Of a stretch of DNA of 40,102 bases, positions 16,942 through 23,755 are shown piece after piece. Under the pieces are notes generated by a model. The model was given only the letters and a program-made list of their open reading frames with translations, did not search any database and was not told the origin of the DNA. The stretch spans positions 1-40,102 of the forward strand of contig JBFMBG010000026.1 in NCBI GenBank assembly GCA_040755215.1. The letters run 5' to 3'. Position 1 is the first letter of the stretch. Every line of letters begins with the position of its first letter. Origin of the DNA: JAIMBK01 sp040755215. GTDB taxonomy: Bacteria; Bacillota; Desulfotomaculia; Desulfotomaculales; Nap2-2B. Both the position numbers and the translations under genes were made by a program.

Positions 16942-16976
16942 TTATATAAAGGTTTCAGCTATAAGGGTTTCAGCGG

Positions 16977-17050
16977 GCGGGTGTAGCTCAATGGTAGAGC
17001 ACCGGCCTTCCAAGCCGGGTACGTGGGTTCGATTCCCATCACCCGCTCCA
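16977..17050 (+). tRNA. tRNA-Gly (anticodon TCC)
   Basis: 74 nt including encoded CCA. The acceptor GCGGGTG pairs with CACCCGC. The D arm is AGCTCAATGGTAGAGC, the anticodon stem is CCGGC/GCCGG with loop CTTCCAA, and the T arm is GTGGGTTCGATTCCCAT. It decodes GGA (and probably GGG). Its 3' part is the attachment site of the element to the right. Confidence 0.98.
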
Positions 17051-17056
17051 TTATTT
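17000..17056 (+). repeat. Left attachment repeat (attL), 57 bp in tRNA-Gly
   Basis: The 57 bases from the anticodon stem of tRNA-Gly through CCATTATTT recur exactly at 33402-33458. The integration left the tRNA complete on this side. Confidence 0.93.
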
Positions 17057-17121
17057 AAAACCCGCCATTTTTGCGGCCTCCAGCGTTTGCCATACTCTTC
17101 CAAATGGTACGCAAAACGTGC

Positions 17122-17175
17122 AGTCCGGTAATGTTGGCGGACGCAAAAATGCAGGCAAATCACTACACCGGACTA
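17122..17175. promoter_or_regulatory. Left arm-type sites near attL
   Basis: AGTCCGGTAATGTTG starts at 17122, and an inverted partial copy (ACCGGACTAA) lies near 17166. The same motif occurs twice at the other end of the element. Such paired sites are typical of integrase arm or excisionase binding. Confidence 0.55.
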
Positions 17176-17225
17176 ATCCCTCTTGCAGGTCCGATGCCAG
17201 ACTTGGGAAGGGGGAATTTTATTTT

Positions 17226-18176
17226 ATGCCCAAAGGGAAAGTTTTGAAGCTCCACAAGGACACTCCGGCCACCTGGGAGGAAGCCTTGCAACAGTTCCTC
17301 TGGTGGAAGCAGGGTGAGCAGGTATCAAGGAGGACGCTTGAAGATTACCAATTTCATATTACCCGGTTCTTCACCGCTCACCCGGATGCCTATCACCCGG
17401 CGAAGGTGAAAAGAGCAGTGCTGGAATACATGGCGAAAGAGTGTTCACCGGGATATTACAACATTAAGCGGAAATATCTAAGGGTTTTCTTCTCCTGGGC
17501 CGTGAAGGAGGGGATATTCCCGGAAAACCCGATGGATGGCTTTAAAACCCGCAAGGATACAGGAAGAATCGTGGACACCGACACCGAAACGCTCGAACGG
17601 CTTTTAGCTTTGCCCGACAAGTCCACCTTCTCCGGCCTCCGGGATTACGCCCTTCTTCTGCTCACCCTGGACACAGGAATAAGACCCGGGGAGGCATTTT
17701 CCCTCACGGTCACGGATTTCAACTTCCGCTCCCTGCAGGTAACAGTCAGAAAGGAAACAGCCAAAACGAGGGAGGAGAGGACGCTGCCCATCCTCCCCAT
17801 GACGACCAATGCCGTAAGGGAGCTTATTTCCTGCCGCCCGGCCTCCTGGAAGGCGAACGTTCCCGTCTTCTGCACCCAGGAGGGGCTGCCTTTGAACAGG
17901 CATACCTGGAACGGCAGAATCCGGATGTACGCCGAAAGGTTAGGGGTGAAGCTGTGGCCTTACGCCCTACGTCATGCCTTCGCCTTGACCTACATCCGCA
18001 ACGGGGGTTACGAATTGGGCCTCCAGCGTACCCTGGGCCATAGCACCCTGGCCATGACGAGAAGGTACGTCAACTTGACGCAGGCAGACTTGCGGGAAAT
18101 GAACACCGCAGCCTCCCCTTTGAACGTCCTTTTGCCGCAGAGAGGGGCCAGGGTAAGGAAGGTGAGGGGCAAGTGA
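17226..18176 (+). CDS. int: Tyrosine recombinase (integrase)
   Basis: 316 aa from the ATG at 17226 (MPKGKVLKLHK), after GGGAAGGGGG; upstream in-frame codons lie in the arm-site region. N-terminal core-binding SAM-like domain (about 15-100) and C-terminal catalytic domain. Catalytic residues are visible: Arg in LDTGIRPGEAFSL (about 155), His and Arg in YALRHAFAL (about 250), His in LGHSTLAMTRRYV (about 275) and the nucleophile Tyr in that last motif. It should integrate and, with an excisionase, excise the element at tRNA-Gly. It sits directly beside attL, as usual. Confidence 0.95.
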   Translation: MPKGKVLKLHKDTPATWEEALQQFLWWKQGEQVSRRTLEDYQFHITRFFTAHPDAYHPAKVKRAVLEYMAKECSPGYYNIKRKYLRVFFSWAVKEGIFPENPMDGFKTRKDTGRIVDTDTETLERLLALPDKSTFSGLRDYALLLLTLDTGIRPGEAFSLTVTDFNFRSLQVTVRKETAKTREERTLPILPMTTNAVRELISCRPASWKANVPVFCTQEGLPLNRHTWNGRIRMYAERLGVKLWPYALRHAFALTYIRNGGYELGLQRTLGHSTLAMTRRYVNLTQADLREMNTAASPLNVLLPQRGARVRKVRGK

Positions 18177-18367
18177 ACGGCCTGGACTACAGGGACACCA
18201 CCATTGCTTGGGGGCGATAGGAGGCCGTCGTTCTCCTCTACTCAAGGCCGGAGGAAGCGGTCAGAGAAGTAAAGCGAATCCTCCAAAGGCACAGGGAGGC
18301 ATTGGAGGATGAAGAAGAAGGACGTCCTCACGTTTTGGGACTAAGAGGGGAAGAGGATAGGACTTAG
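18173..18367 (+). pseudogene. Small ORF after int, interrupted by TAG
   Basis: A GTG overlapping the int stop opens a frame giving VNGLDYRDTTIAWGR, then TAG at 18218-18220. The same frame continues without a break as EAVVLLYSRPEEAVREVKRI, then a Glu/Arg-rich stretch, to TAG at 18365. The second part has coding-like composition but no start codon of its own. It may be a 64-residue gene inactivated by one substitution. Stop-codon readthrough cannot be excluded but nothing supports it. Function unknown. Confidence 0.4.
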
Positions 18368-18423
18368 GCCGGTGGTTATCTTCGCCGTGAAGGACAAGAA
18401 AAAGCAGCCGGAACGGCAGAAAG

Positions 18424-18455
18424 AAGGCAGGCAAATCAAGCACCTGCCTTTCTCT
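18424..18455 (+). terminator. Possible terminator downstream of int
   Basis: AAGGCAGG, an 11-base loop and CCTGCCTT, followed by TCTCTTT. It could end the integrase transcript. The stretch 18368-18606 otherwise contains no convincing gene. Confidence 0.4.
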
Positions 18456-18606
18456 TTGGACAGAAATTTGGGCGAAAACGCATCGGGTAATGGTAACCTT
18501 TTTTCGCTTAAATTTTTCCCGGAAGCGGGAAGAAAGTGCTTGATTCTCAAGGGGTAATTTTCTGCGATAGAAATATTTTATCATTGCCATAATTTATCTT
18601 TATGTC

Positions 18607-18944
18607 TCAGACGCATTTAGAAGCGAATTTTGGCCGGTCTAACTCCGGGCAGGTATAAAAAACCATTGACGGGGCGTTTTCAACGCAAATTTGGGCCTGT
18701 ATGAAGGCCGTCTTTTTGGCGGCGGCTTTAACAAATCCAGCAAGTTTTTTGTTTCGGAGAGAGTTTCCTGGCGGAAGTTTTCCGGCAGGTGTTCCGGGAA
18801 TGTATAGGTACACCGGTCGCCTGGCAGGGGGCAGGGGTAGACTGGGGAATACCCATTGTCTGCGTATACATTTACCGGGTAGACAAAATTCCGGGGGTCT
18901 TTCCCTGGTGGTGGTGGGTGAATAATCGGACACCAAAGTAGCAT
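18607..18944 (-). pseudogene. Cys/Pro-rich hypothetical protein, frameshifted
   Basis: The first part reads FVYPVNVYADNGYSPVYPCP and continues with a coding-like FPEHLPENFRQETLSET. Beyond the homopolymer at 18745-18750 (six T on the plus strand), coding character moves to another frame giving KKLAGFVKAAAKKTAF and VFYTCPELDRPKFASKCV. One added base there joins both into a protein of about 112 aa. Composite Cys residues suggest metal binding. No family is recognised and no clear ribosome site precedes the ATG. It is either a pseudogene or a sequence error. Confidence 0.45.
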
Positions 18945-19055
18945 GCATGCGGGGTCTTTCCAGGCAGGCAGGCAGTTTTTGGCTGAAAGCGGGAATACAT
19001 TTTTTTACATTTGCATAACTAAGCCATTGGGTAGGTATTTGACCGGTGGGTTAAT

Positions 19056-19376
19056 TCATTCCAACGGCCACCTGTTGACCAGCACCCGCCCGGTGAAGAT
19101 GTCCACCCAAACCAGGGGAGGGGCCACCTTCCACCAGGGAATTACTTCCCGAAAACAAGAGGGAGTGATAAGCTGCCGGGGCCTCTTTTTGCCGACGGCA
19201 ACCTTTGGTCGGGCCTTCGCCTTTTCCCGGACTTCCTCACGGAAAGCCTGGTCAGCGTCGGAAAGCCATAGCCTTACCGTTTCGTGGGACACGCCTACTT
19301 CAGCGGCTATCTGGCGGTAGGACCAGCCTGCCTGTCTAAGACGAACGGCCGTTGCCTGCTTTGTTTCCCGTAGCAT
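19056..19376 (-). CDS. Small HTH DNA-binding protein
   Basis: 106 aa. Residues 3-40 form a homeodomain-like/transposase-type HTH (TAVRLRQAGWSYRQIAAEVG then VSHETVRLWL). A basic linker follows (KARPKVAVGKKRPRQ), then a short hydrophobic C-terminus. It may be a regulator of the element or a remnant of a resolvase/transposase. GGGGGG lies upstream of the ATG. It is divergent from the small zinc-ribbon gene at 19414. Confidence 0.65.
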   Translation of the reverse strand: MLRETKQATAVRLRQAGWSYRQIAAEVGVSHETVRLWLSDADQAFREEVREKAKARPKVAVGKKRPRQLITPSCFREVIPWWKVAPPLVWVDIFTGRVLVNRWPLE

Positions 19377-19413
19377 GTTTCAAAACCCCCCGCAATTATG
19401 ATACACTTTAGGC

Positions 19414-19566
19414 ATGGAAAAGAAAATTGCTTGCCCCATTTGCAAGGAAACAATGATTTACGATAAACGGTTCGACTTCTGGAAATGCCCGTGCTGCGGG
19501 TGCGAAGTGTGGCCACCGGAAAGGAAACGTGGAAAGAATATTGCCCAACAAGTTAAGAACGGGTGA
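19414..19566 (+). CDS. 50-aa zinc-ribbon protein
   Basis: MEKKIACPICKETM and FWKCPCCGCEVWPPERK give two CxxC knuckles (Cys at 7, 10 and about 25, 28), the pattern of a small zinc ribbon. No strong ribosome site is seen, but TATGAT at 19397 lies just upstream and could serve as a -10 for a very short leader. The next gene starts five bases after its stop, so the two probably form a unit. Function unknown. Confidence 0.6.
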   Translation: MEKKIACPICKETMIYDKRFDFWKCPCCGCEVWPPERKRGKNIAQQVKNG

Positions 19567-19570
19567 TACC

Positions 19571-19729
19571 ATGGAAGTAAAATGTGCCACCTGCCATTAT
19601 GCCGAATGGGAAGGGTGTTCGTGGCTGTGCAAGGGGATACCTCCAGCCGGGGCCGTGGTGAAAAAGCTCCCGTGGGCGGGGGATGGGCAACTGCATGATT
19701 ACGTTGTTGAGTGCCCGGAGTATAGGTAG
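19571..19729 (+). CDS. 52-aa Cys-rich protein
   Basis: MEVKCATCHYAEWEGCSWLC opens the protein, and VVECPEYR ends it. Five Cys with CxxC and CxxxC spacing suggest zinc or iron binding. The ATG lies four bases past the previous stop. It is similar in style to small phage/plasmid Cys-rich proteins, but no family is named. Confidence 0.6.
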   Translation: MEVKCATCHYAEWEGCSWLCKGIPPAGAVVKKLPWAGDGQLHDYVVECPEYR

Positions 19730-19842
19730 GCAAAACATTCGGCCTTGCGGAAGATGTGTCGTTGCTGAAAAAGAAGGTCCACCGGGGTAGTGTAATACCC
19801 TGCCACGCCTCTAAAAATTGCTCATTGTGGCAGGATTTTGCT

Positions 19843-19871
19843 TTGGACGTTATCGAATAGTCTATTAACAT
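19843..19871 (+). promoter_or_regulatory. Candidate promoter of the lipoprotein gene
   Basis: TTGGAC (19843-19848), 17-base spacer, TAACAT (19866-19871), 24 bases before the ATG. Confidence 0.4.
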
Positions 19872-19894
19872 AAAATGGGGGTGGAACAAGAACA

Positions 19895-20281
19895 ATGAAA
19901 ATGCGTCATAAGCTGGTAATTATAAGCTTATTATTAATTGTCGCCCTCATCCTTTCTTCCTGCGGCGGCCAGCCAGCAACACAATCCGAAAAGAAGTTTG
20001 TAGGCAGTGCTCAAAGCAATATTTATCACTATCCTTCTTGTGAATGGGCGAAGAAGATAAAACCGGGAAACCAGGTATGGTTCTCTTCGCCTGAAGAGGC
20101 AAAAGCAGCCGGTTACAGGCCGTGTAAAGTGTGCAGACCGTCGGGTAGCAGCGGATTGGGGAGTAGTAGCCGAAAAGGTAGCGGATGGAGTAGCAATTGG
20201 AAAGATAGTAGCTGGAAAAGTAGTAGCTGGAAGAGTAGCGACTGGAAGAGCGGAAGCTGGAAAGGTAGTAGCTGGAAGTAG
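19895..20281 (+). CDS. Lipoprotein with Ada-type metal-binding fold and SxxWK-repeat tail
   Basis: 128 aa. A signal peptide with lipobox LILSSCG predicts attachment at the outer face of the membrane by Cys23. Residues 36-82 (FVGSAQSNIYHYPSC...AAGYRPCKVCRP) match the Ada zinc-binding-like domain found at the ends of nucleases and surface proteins, with C-x(n)-CxxC ligands. The last 45 residues are low-complexity: after a Ser/Gly/Arg linker come six pentapeptide-like units (SNWKD, SSWKS, SSWKS, SDWKS, GSWKG, SSWK), encoded by 15-base DNA repeats. Such Trp/Lys tails might bind the cell wall or DNA. It is carried by the element and has its own promoter; its role is unknown. Confidence 0.8.
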   Translation: MKMRHKLVIISLLLIVALILSSCGGQPATQSEKKFVGSAQSNIYHYPSCEWAKKIKPGNQVWFSSPEEAKAAGYRPCKVCRPSGSSGLGSSSRKGSGWSSNWKDSSWKSSSWKSSDWKSGSWKGSSWK

Positions 20282-20290
20282 TGTGTAGTG

Positions 20291-20605
20291 TTAGTAATCT
20301 GTTGGTGCAAGATATACCCAGTCAAATCTCCAGGGATGAGCAACAAAATATGCTACGGTTTCAAGAACCGTGTATGCTCCCATTGCGTAAAAAATAATCC
20401 AGAAATAGGCACTAGCCCAATCGTCATCGCCGCTGAAAAGCCAATAGATAATCCCTATACCTACCAAAACAAGAAAGGCTTTCGTGTGATAGGCAAGAAA
20501 AGCTACAGAGCCAAATACAGAAAAAAGTGTCCACAAACTGATGAGGACGCCGATATACCAAGGGTGGTTCTTTTCATGAAGCCACGTACGGAAACTTTTT
20601 AACAT
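20291..20605 (-). CDS. Hypothetical membrane protein
   Basis: 104 aa with three hydrophobic segments (about 18-38, 43-60, 67-90) and aromatic-rich ends (HPWYIG, FDWVYLAP). AAGGAGGGGTAGG before the ATG is a good ribosome site. It converges on the lipoprotein gene with ten bases between. No family recognised; it may be an immunity or superinfection-type membrane protein, which is only a guess. Confidence 0.65.
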   Translation of the reverse strand: MLKSFRTWLHEKNHPWYIGVLISLWTLFSVFGSVAFLAYHTKAFLVLVGIGIIYWLFSGDDDWASAYFWIIFYAMGAYTVLETVAYFVAHPWRFDWVYLAPTDY

Positions 20606-20724
20606 TCCTACCCCTCCTTAACCCTATCCTATTCTCCCGCTCCTGGAAATTTCCTTCCGGGGCGGGAGAAAAGGCAGGAAGGTTATGAAAAACCACGAAT
20701 AACATACCTTTGGAGGTGATAAAT

Positions 20725-21429
20725 GTGAAACGAGCATGGATAATTCCTGCCGTCATTTGCCTTCTGTTATTGGCCGCCTGGCCGCTCAGGTGGGAAAAGG
20801 GGCCGGTACAGTCGGATTCTAAAGCTAAAATAATTCATATGCGGGATCGCTGGACGGGGCAGGCATGGGTTGCTTTGTACGGAATAGCGAACGGGGAGGT
20901 ATATAGTGGCGAAATGAGACCTATCCCTTCACAAGCCGATATTGCAAAAAGAAAGGAGCAAATTCTAGCAAGTCCGGAAGAAGTACAGAAAAGACAAGAG
21001 TTAGAGAACAGGTTGGCCAAATACGAAGAAATAAAGAAACTACATAGTGCGGCAAACGCCAAATACATTGAGCTTGTTAATAAAAATTATGCTTATAACA
21101 ATGTAGATCTTCTTGACCGAAAACTCCGTTACTCTTTCTTTGATCGCGATGAAAGATACGAAAACGGAATACCTCAAGACATAATAAACGCTCGTATTAC
21201 TTATTATAATGCAGATCAGGATGAAAGGAAAATAAGAGGAGAACTGGATAACCAACAAAAATGGGCCGAAACCGCCGCAAAGTCTGACCTTAGTTATTTC
21301 GCCTGGCGGAAGCGAAACATAGCTACAGGGATATGGGCCGGCCTCGTGGTTTTATCCGCAGTGATGGCTGTTATTCTGTTTACACGCGATTCACGCAACC
21401 GGCAAGTGAGTGCGATTTGCGATAAGTGA
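20725..21429 (+). CDS. Two-TM protein with coiled-coil middle
   Basis: 234 aa from the GTG at 20725, chosen for TTGGAGGTGAT just upstream. An N-terminal TM segment (IIPAVICLLLLAAWPL) and a C-terminal TM segment (GIWAGLVVLSAVMAVILF) flank a long Lys/Glu-rich middle (about 90-180) likely to be helical and outside the cell. The region after TM1 includes RDRWTGQAWVALYG. Codon use is AT-richer than in the host genes. Function unknown; it stands alone on the plus strand. Confidence 0.7.
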   Translation: MKRAWIIPAVICLLLLAAWPLRWEKGPVQSDSKAKIIHMRDRWTGQAWVALYGIANGEVYSGEMRPIPSQADIAKRKEQILASPEEVQKRQELENRLAKYEEIKKLHSAANAKYIELVNKNYAYNNVDLLDRKLRYSFFDRDERYENGIPQDIINARITYYNADQDERKIRGELDNQQKWAETAAKSDLSYFAWRKRNIATGIWAGLVVLSAVMAVILFTRDSRNRQVSAICDK

Positions 21430-21440
21430 CTGAGTAAATG

Positions 21441-21468
21441 AAAAAATCCCGGGGTATTACCCCAGGGA
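21441..21468 (-). terminator. Terminator of the 66-aa gene
   Basis: Minus strand: TCCCtGGGG-TAATA-CCCCGGGA stem with one bulge, followed by six T. It lies 45 bases past the stop at 21513. Confidence 0.7.
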
Positions 21469-21512
21469 AATAACAAGGCCATAACGATATAGGTACCCTC
21501 TACTGAAGAGGT

Positions 21513-21713
21513 CTACCTCTGCTTTTTTCGAGATGCAGTCGTCTTGGGTGGGGAAGGGGAAGATTTTTGGCATTGAGACATTTTCTCTTCCCTGTAGAGC
21601 CTTTCGTCGATCAAATCGTTGAGGAGCCTTATGCCCTGCTTGAAGCCTTCTTCGTCGTAAGTGTTGACATAGACGACGAGCCCCTTTTTTGCGTTTTCGC
21701 TGATGGGGTACAT
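21513..21713 (-). CDS. 66-aa hypothetical protein
   Basis: Starts at MYPISENAKKG because GGGAGGTGATCCC precedes that ATG. The N-terminal half looks like a small alpha/beta unit (GLVVYVNTYDEEGFKQGIRL), and the tail is basic (SPPKTTASRKKQR). It follows the excisionase-like gene in the same direction. Family unknown; it could be a DNA-associated accessory factor. Confidence 0.65.
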   Translation of the reverse strand: MYPISENAKKGLVVYVNTYDEEGFKQGIRLLNDLIDERLYREEKMSQCQKSSPSPPKTTASRKKQR

Positions 21714-21776
21714 GGGATCACCTCCCTTTTTGTGAAAATATAAAAACCTCAGCTTACTTGCTGAGAGCAAGAGTTA

Positions 21777-21977
21777 TTAAGATTCACCTCTTCTTGTTAA
21801 ATCCCCTTCCCCCGGCCTTTTCAAAAATTCCTCTAATGCTGATTCAGGAATTCGCCATAACCCTCCGAGTTTAATCCCCTTTAAGTCTCCTTTGTATAAC
21901 CATTTTCTAACAGTACCTTCTTTTAAGTTATATTTCTTCGCTATTTCAGAAGGTGAATAATATCTTTCATTCTCCAT
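21777..21977 (-). CDS. Excisionase-like / AlpA-like HTH protein
   Basis: 66 aa with a MerR-like winged helix (HTH_17): YYSPSEIAKKYNLKEGTVRK, then WLYKGDLKGIKLGGLWRI and ESALEEFL. Such proteins act as excisionases or regulators in phages, satellites and integrative elements. The gene has a good ribosome site and a near-consensus promoter, and it is divergent from 22141. The repeated AAGATA/ATACAAG motifs in the shared promoter region could be its own operators. Confidence 0.85.
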   Translation of the reverse strand: MENERYYSPSEIAKKYNLKEGTVRKWLYKGDLKGIKLGGLWRIPESALEEFLKRPGEGDLTRRGES

Positions 21978-21997
21978 CCTTAATCACTCCCGCTTTT

Positions 21998-22083
21998 ATT
22001 ATAAACAAAAAAGATAAGAAATACAAGAAAAAAGTTATTGACAAGATATATTATCTTCGCTATATTTAAGATATACAAGAAAT
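21998..22083. promoter_or_regulatory. Divergent promoters with repeated operator-like motifs
   Basis: Minus strand: TTGTAT-N17-TATAAT (22026 to 21998) for the HTH gene. Plus strand: TTGACA (22038)-N17-TATATT (22061) for the 22141 gene. AAGATA occurs three times, and AAGATA-TAT-TATCTT (22043-22057) is a 15-base palindrome in the plus-strand spacer. ATACAAGAAA is repeated at 22021 and 22073, flanking the plus-strand promoter. Confidence 0.75.
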
Positions 22084-22140
22084 AAAAGAAAGGAGGTCAG
22101 CTTTCCCCAATCCCCAAAAAAATCAAAGGAGGTATTCTTA

Positions 22141-22404
22141 ATGGAAGAAGTTCCTAAAATCGGCAACAGGCTAATCTTTATCTACGACAGGGCACAGGAC
22201 ATTCACGACGTTTCCCTGGTCATTGAACGGCTTGCTGATGAAATGGTTTGCCACGAACTAGAAGGCCATGACATGATCTGTGGCGTTCATATCACCATTG
22301 ATCAGCTTCTCAGGTACATACGGGAGCAGTTGCAGTTAATCATGGCTGCGGCAGACGGCAAAGACATCGCCAATCCAGAGGAAGGAGGGGAGCAGGTTGC
22401 CTGA
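22141..22404 (+). CDS. 87-aa hypothetical protein
   Basis: Strong AAAGGAGG site before the ATG and a strong upstream promoter. Mostly helical with hydrophobic heptads (DVSLVIERLADEMVCHE, ITIDQLLRYIREQLQLIM). The end overlaps the next gene. No family recognised. The pair may be early genes of the element controlled by the HTH_17 protein. Confidence 0.72.
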   Translation: MEEVPKIGNRLIFIYDRAQDIHDVSLVIERLADEMVCHELEGHDMICGVHITIDQLLRYIREQLQLIMAAADGKDIANPEEGGEQVA

Positions 22405-22645
22405 AACGCTTAACGAAGAAAAAAATTTGCCCATTGTTAGTTTGATCAATGTAATGGACGCTGCATCGGAAGTGCAGGCTATCCTCAACGCTTCTTACGA
22501 ACTTTACGCCACAATCAGGGATGGGGACGATAACTTAACGACAGATACAATTGCCGTGATAATGCGTGTCCTCAATGAAAAGGCAGAAGAATTACTGCAA
22601 GAAATAGAACAGACGGCAGACAAGTTACGGGCCGCCGTTGCGTAA
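22397..22645 (+). CDS. 82-aa helical hypothetical protein
   Basis: Starts with TTG at 22397 (GGAGGGGAGCAGG upstream), overlapping the previous stop by eight bases, so it is probably coupled. The sequence is helical and acidic (ASEVQAILNASYELYATIR; MRVLNEKAEELLQEIEQ) and resembles a small dimerising partner of the upstream protein. No domain is recognised. Confidence 0.65.
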   Translation: MPETLNEEKNLPIVSLINVMDAASEVQAILNASYELYATIRDGDDNLTTDTIAVIMRVLNEKAEELLQEIEQTADKLRAAVA

Positions 22646-22677
22646 AAAAACAGGGGGGAAGGGGTTATCCCTTCCCC
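22644..22677 (-). terminator. Terminator of the long leftward operon
   Basis: Minus strand: GGGGAAGGG-ATAAC-CCCTTCCCC, a 9-bp perfect stem, then CCTG and seven T. It ends the operon whose last gene stops at 22737 and may also act on the converging plus-strand transcript. Confidence 0.75.
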
Positions 22678-22736
22678 TATATGGTCTAAGAATCCTCCTT
22701 TTACTGCCAGTGGTTAACCCGTCAATACCCCCTCCC

Positions 22737-23753
22737 TTAATTTGTTTCCGAAGTACCAATTTTCACCGTCACCGCCTTATACACAGGGCGGCGGCGTTCT
22801 ACGGTGACGGTTTCCAGTGCTTCCTCCTTCGTGGCCGGACGCTTGGGTTCGGTCTCCACTTCCTCGAAAGCGTCGAGCGGATCGATGGGGTAGCCGTTCC
22901 TGGTGAATTGCCTTCCGTGGGGTGCGTCCAGAGCCATTACGTCCTGTCTGAGTTTCTTCTTTTTAACTGCCTTCCTGAAAAACTTCCCGGTCGTTTCGTC
23001 AAAGCGGAATCCTTTCTTTACCCGCTGAATTTCTTCCTTCACCGTTTCTGTCTTGATTGCTTGGTACGGAATAACCTCCCCTTTTTCATTCAGGTGATAG
23101 CGGGTTTCAACTTCCGGCACCTTGACCGTAATTTCTGCCGGGGTATCCTTGCACCTCTCATGAATTGGTATGCACATGGTGCCTAATTCTTCGTGAATTG
23201 TATGTACCAGGAGCATTAGAATATCTCCCGGTGTAAACGGCTGCCCGCAAATCGCACATGCAGTTTCTCTAAAGCAGATGTCGTCCGGGGTGATATAGCT
23301 GGCCCGCATACTAAACCATTTGTAGGTGTTAGTGCCCACGCTACCAGTTCCCGTTGTGTACGGGTTCAGGTCGCAATCGTCAAACCTGCCGCCAATGTAA
23401 ATTCCCTGGCGATTTACCCCGGCAGTTGGGCCGATGCTGATCGAGCCGCCAACGTCCGCTGAGAGAAGAATACCATTGTTTTCCCAAGTACAAACCCACA
23501 AATCCCTTGTGACCGCTCCGTTTAGAGCAATGGTTGCAAACTGTACCCGCTCGTTTGACGCATTATCTTCGAACCATCTTATGGTTCCCTGGTCTGCTCC
23601 GGCGATTACGTCGAGAGTTTTTTTACCTCGCGGACCGATTACATTCAAATAACCAGACGGAGCCAATTCAACATAAGGGCCAGTGGATTCGGGCATCCCT
23701 GAGCGTACCAGAGTACTATATACCGCACCGTCGATTATCTTATGTCCCCACAT
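22737..23753 (-). CDS. Phage tail-fibre-like protein with an internal zinc-type motif
   Basis: 338 aa. Residues 1-155 are beta-rich and Gly-rich like phage receptor-binding or tail-fibre tips; TGTGSVGTNTYKWFSMRASY matches the repeated 'G-x-IG(T/S)...W' edge seen in such fibres. Residues 165-205 contain CAICGQPFTPGD and, after 20 residues, C...HERC, a possible zinc site. The remainder is charged and Lys/Glu-rich with VKVPEVETRYHLNEKGEV. It has no visible assembly domain. The ATG is two bases past the stop of the Ntn hydrolase gene, and its ribosome site (GGGGAGAGG) lies inside that gene, so the two are tightly coupled. The role (adhesin, tail modification) is inferred. Confidence 0.6.
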   Translation of the reverse strand: MWGHKIIDGAVYSTLVRSGMPESTGPYVELAPSGYLNVIGPRGKKTLDVIAGADQGTIRWFEDNASNERVQFATIALNGAVTRDLWVCTWENNGILLSADVGGSISIGPTAGVNRQGIYIGGRFDDCDLNPYTTGTGSVGTNTYKWFSMRASYITPDDICFRETACAICGQPFTPGDILMLLVHTIHEELGTMCIPIHERCKDTPAEITVKVPEVETRYHLNEKGEVIPYQAIKTETVKEEIQRVKKGFRFDETTGKFFRKAVKKKKLRQDVMALDAPHGRQFTRNGYPIDPLDAFEEVETEPKRPATKEEALETVTVERRRPVYKAVTVKIGTSETN

Positions 23754-23755
23754 GC

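Noticed and set aside
16942..17163. Minus-strand frame across tRNA-Gly with GNRTHVPGLEGRCSTIE-like sequence
   Set aside because: This is the well-known false protein made by reading a tRNA-Gly backwards. The same artefact appears at 33325-33510 over the right repeat.
18943..19320. 125-codon plus-strand frame opposite the small HTH gene
   Set aside because: The minus strand encodes a clear HTH protein; this frame is its shadow.
20160..20281. Possible CRISPR or iteron array at 20.2 kb
   Set aside because: The 15-base repeats are in frame and encode the SxxWK tail of the lipoprotein.
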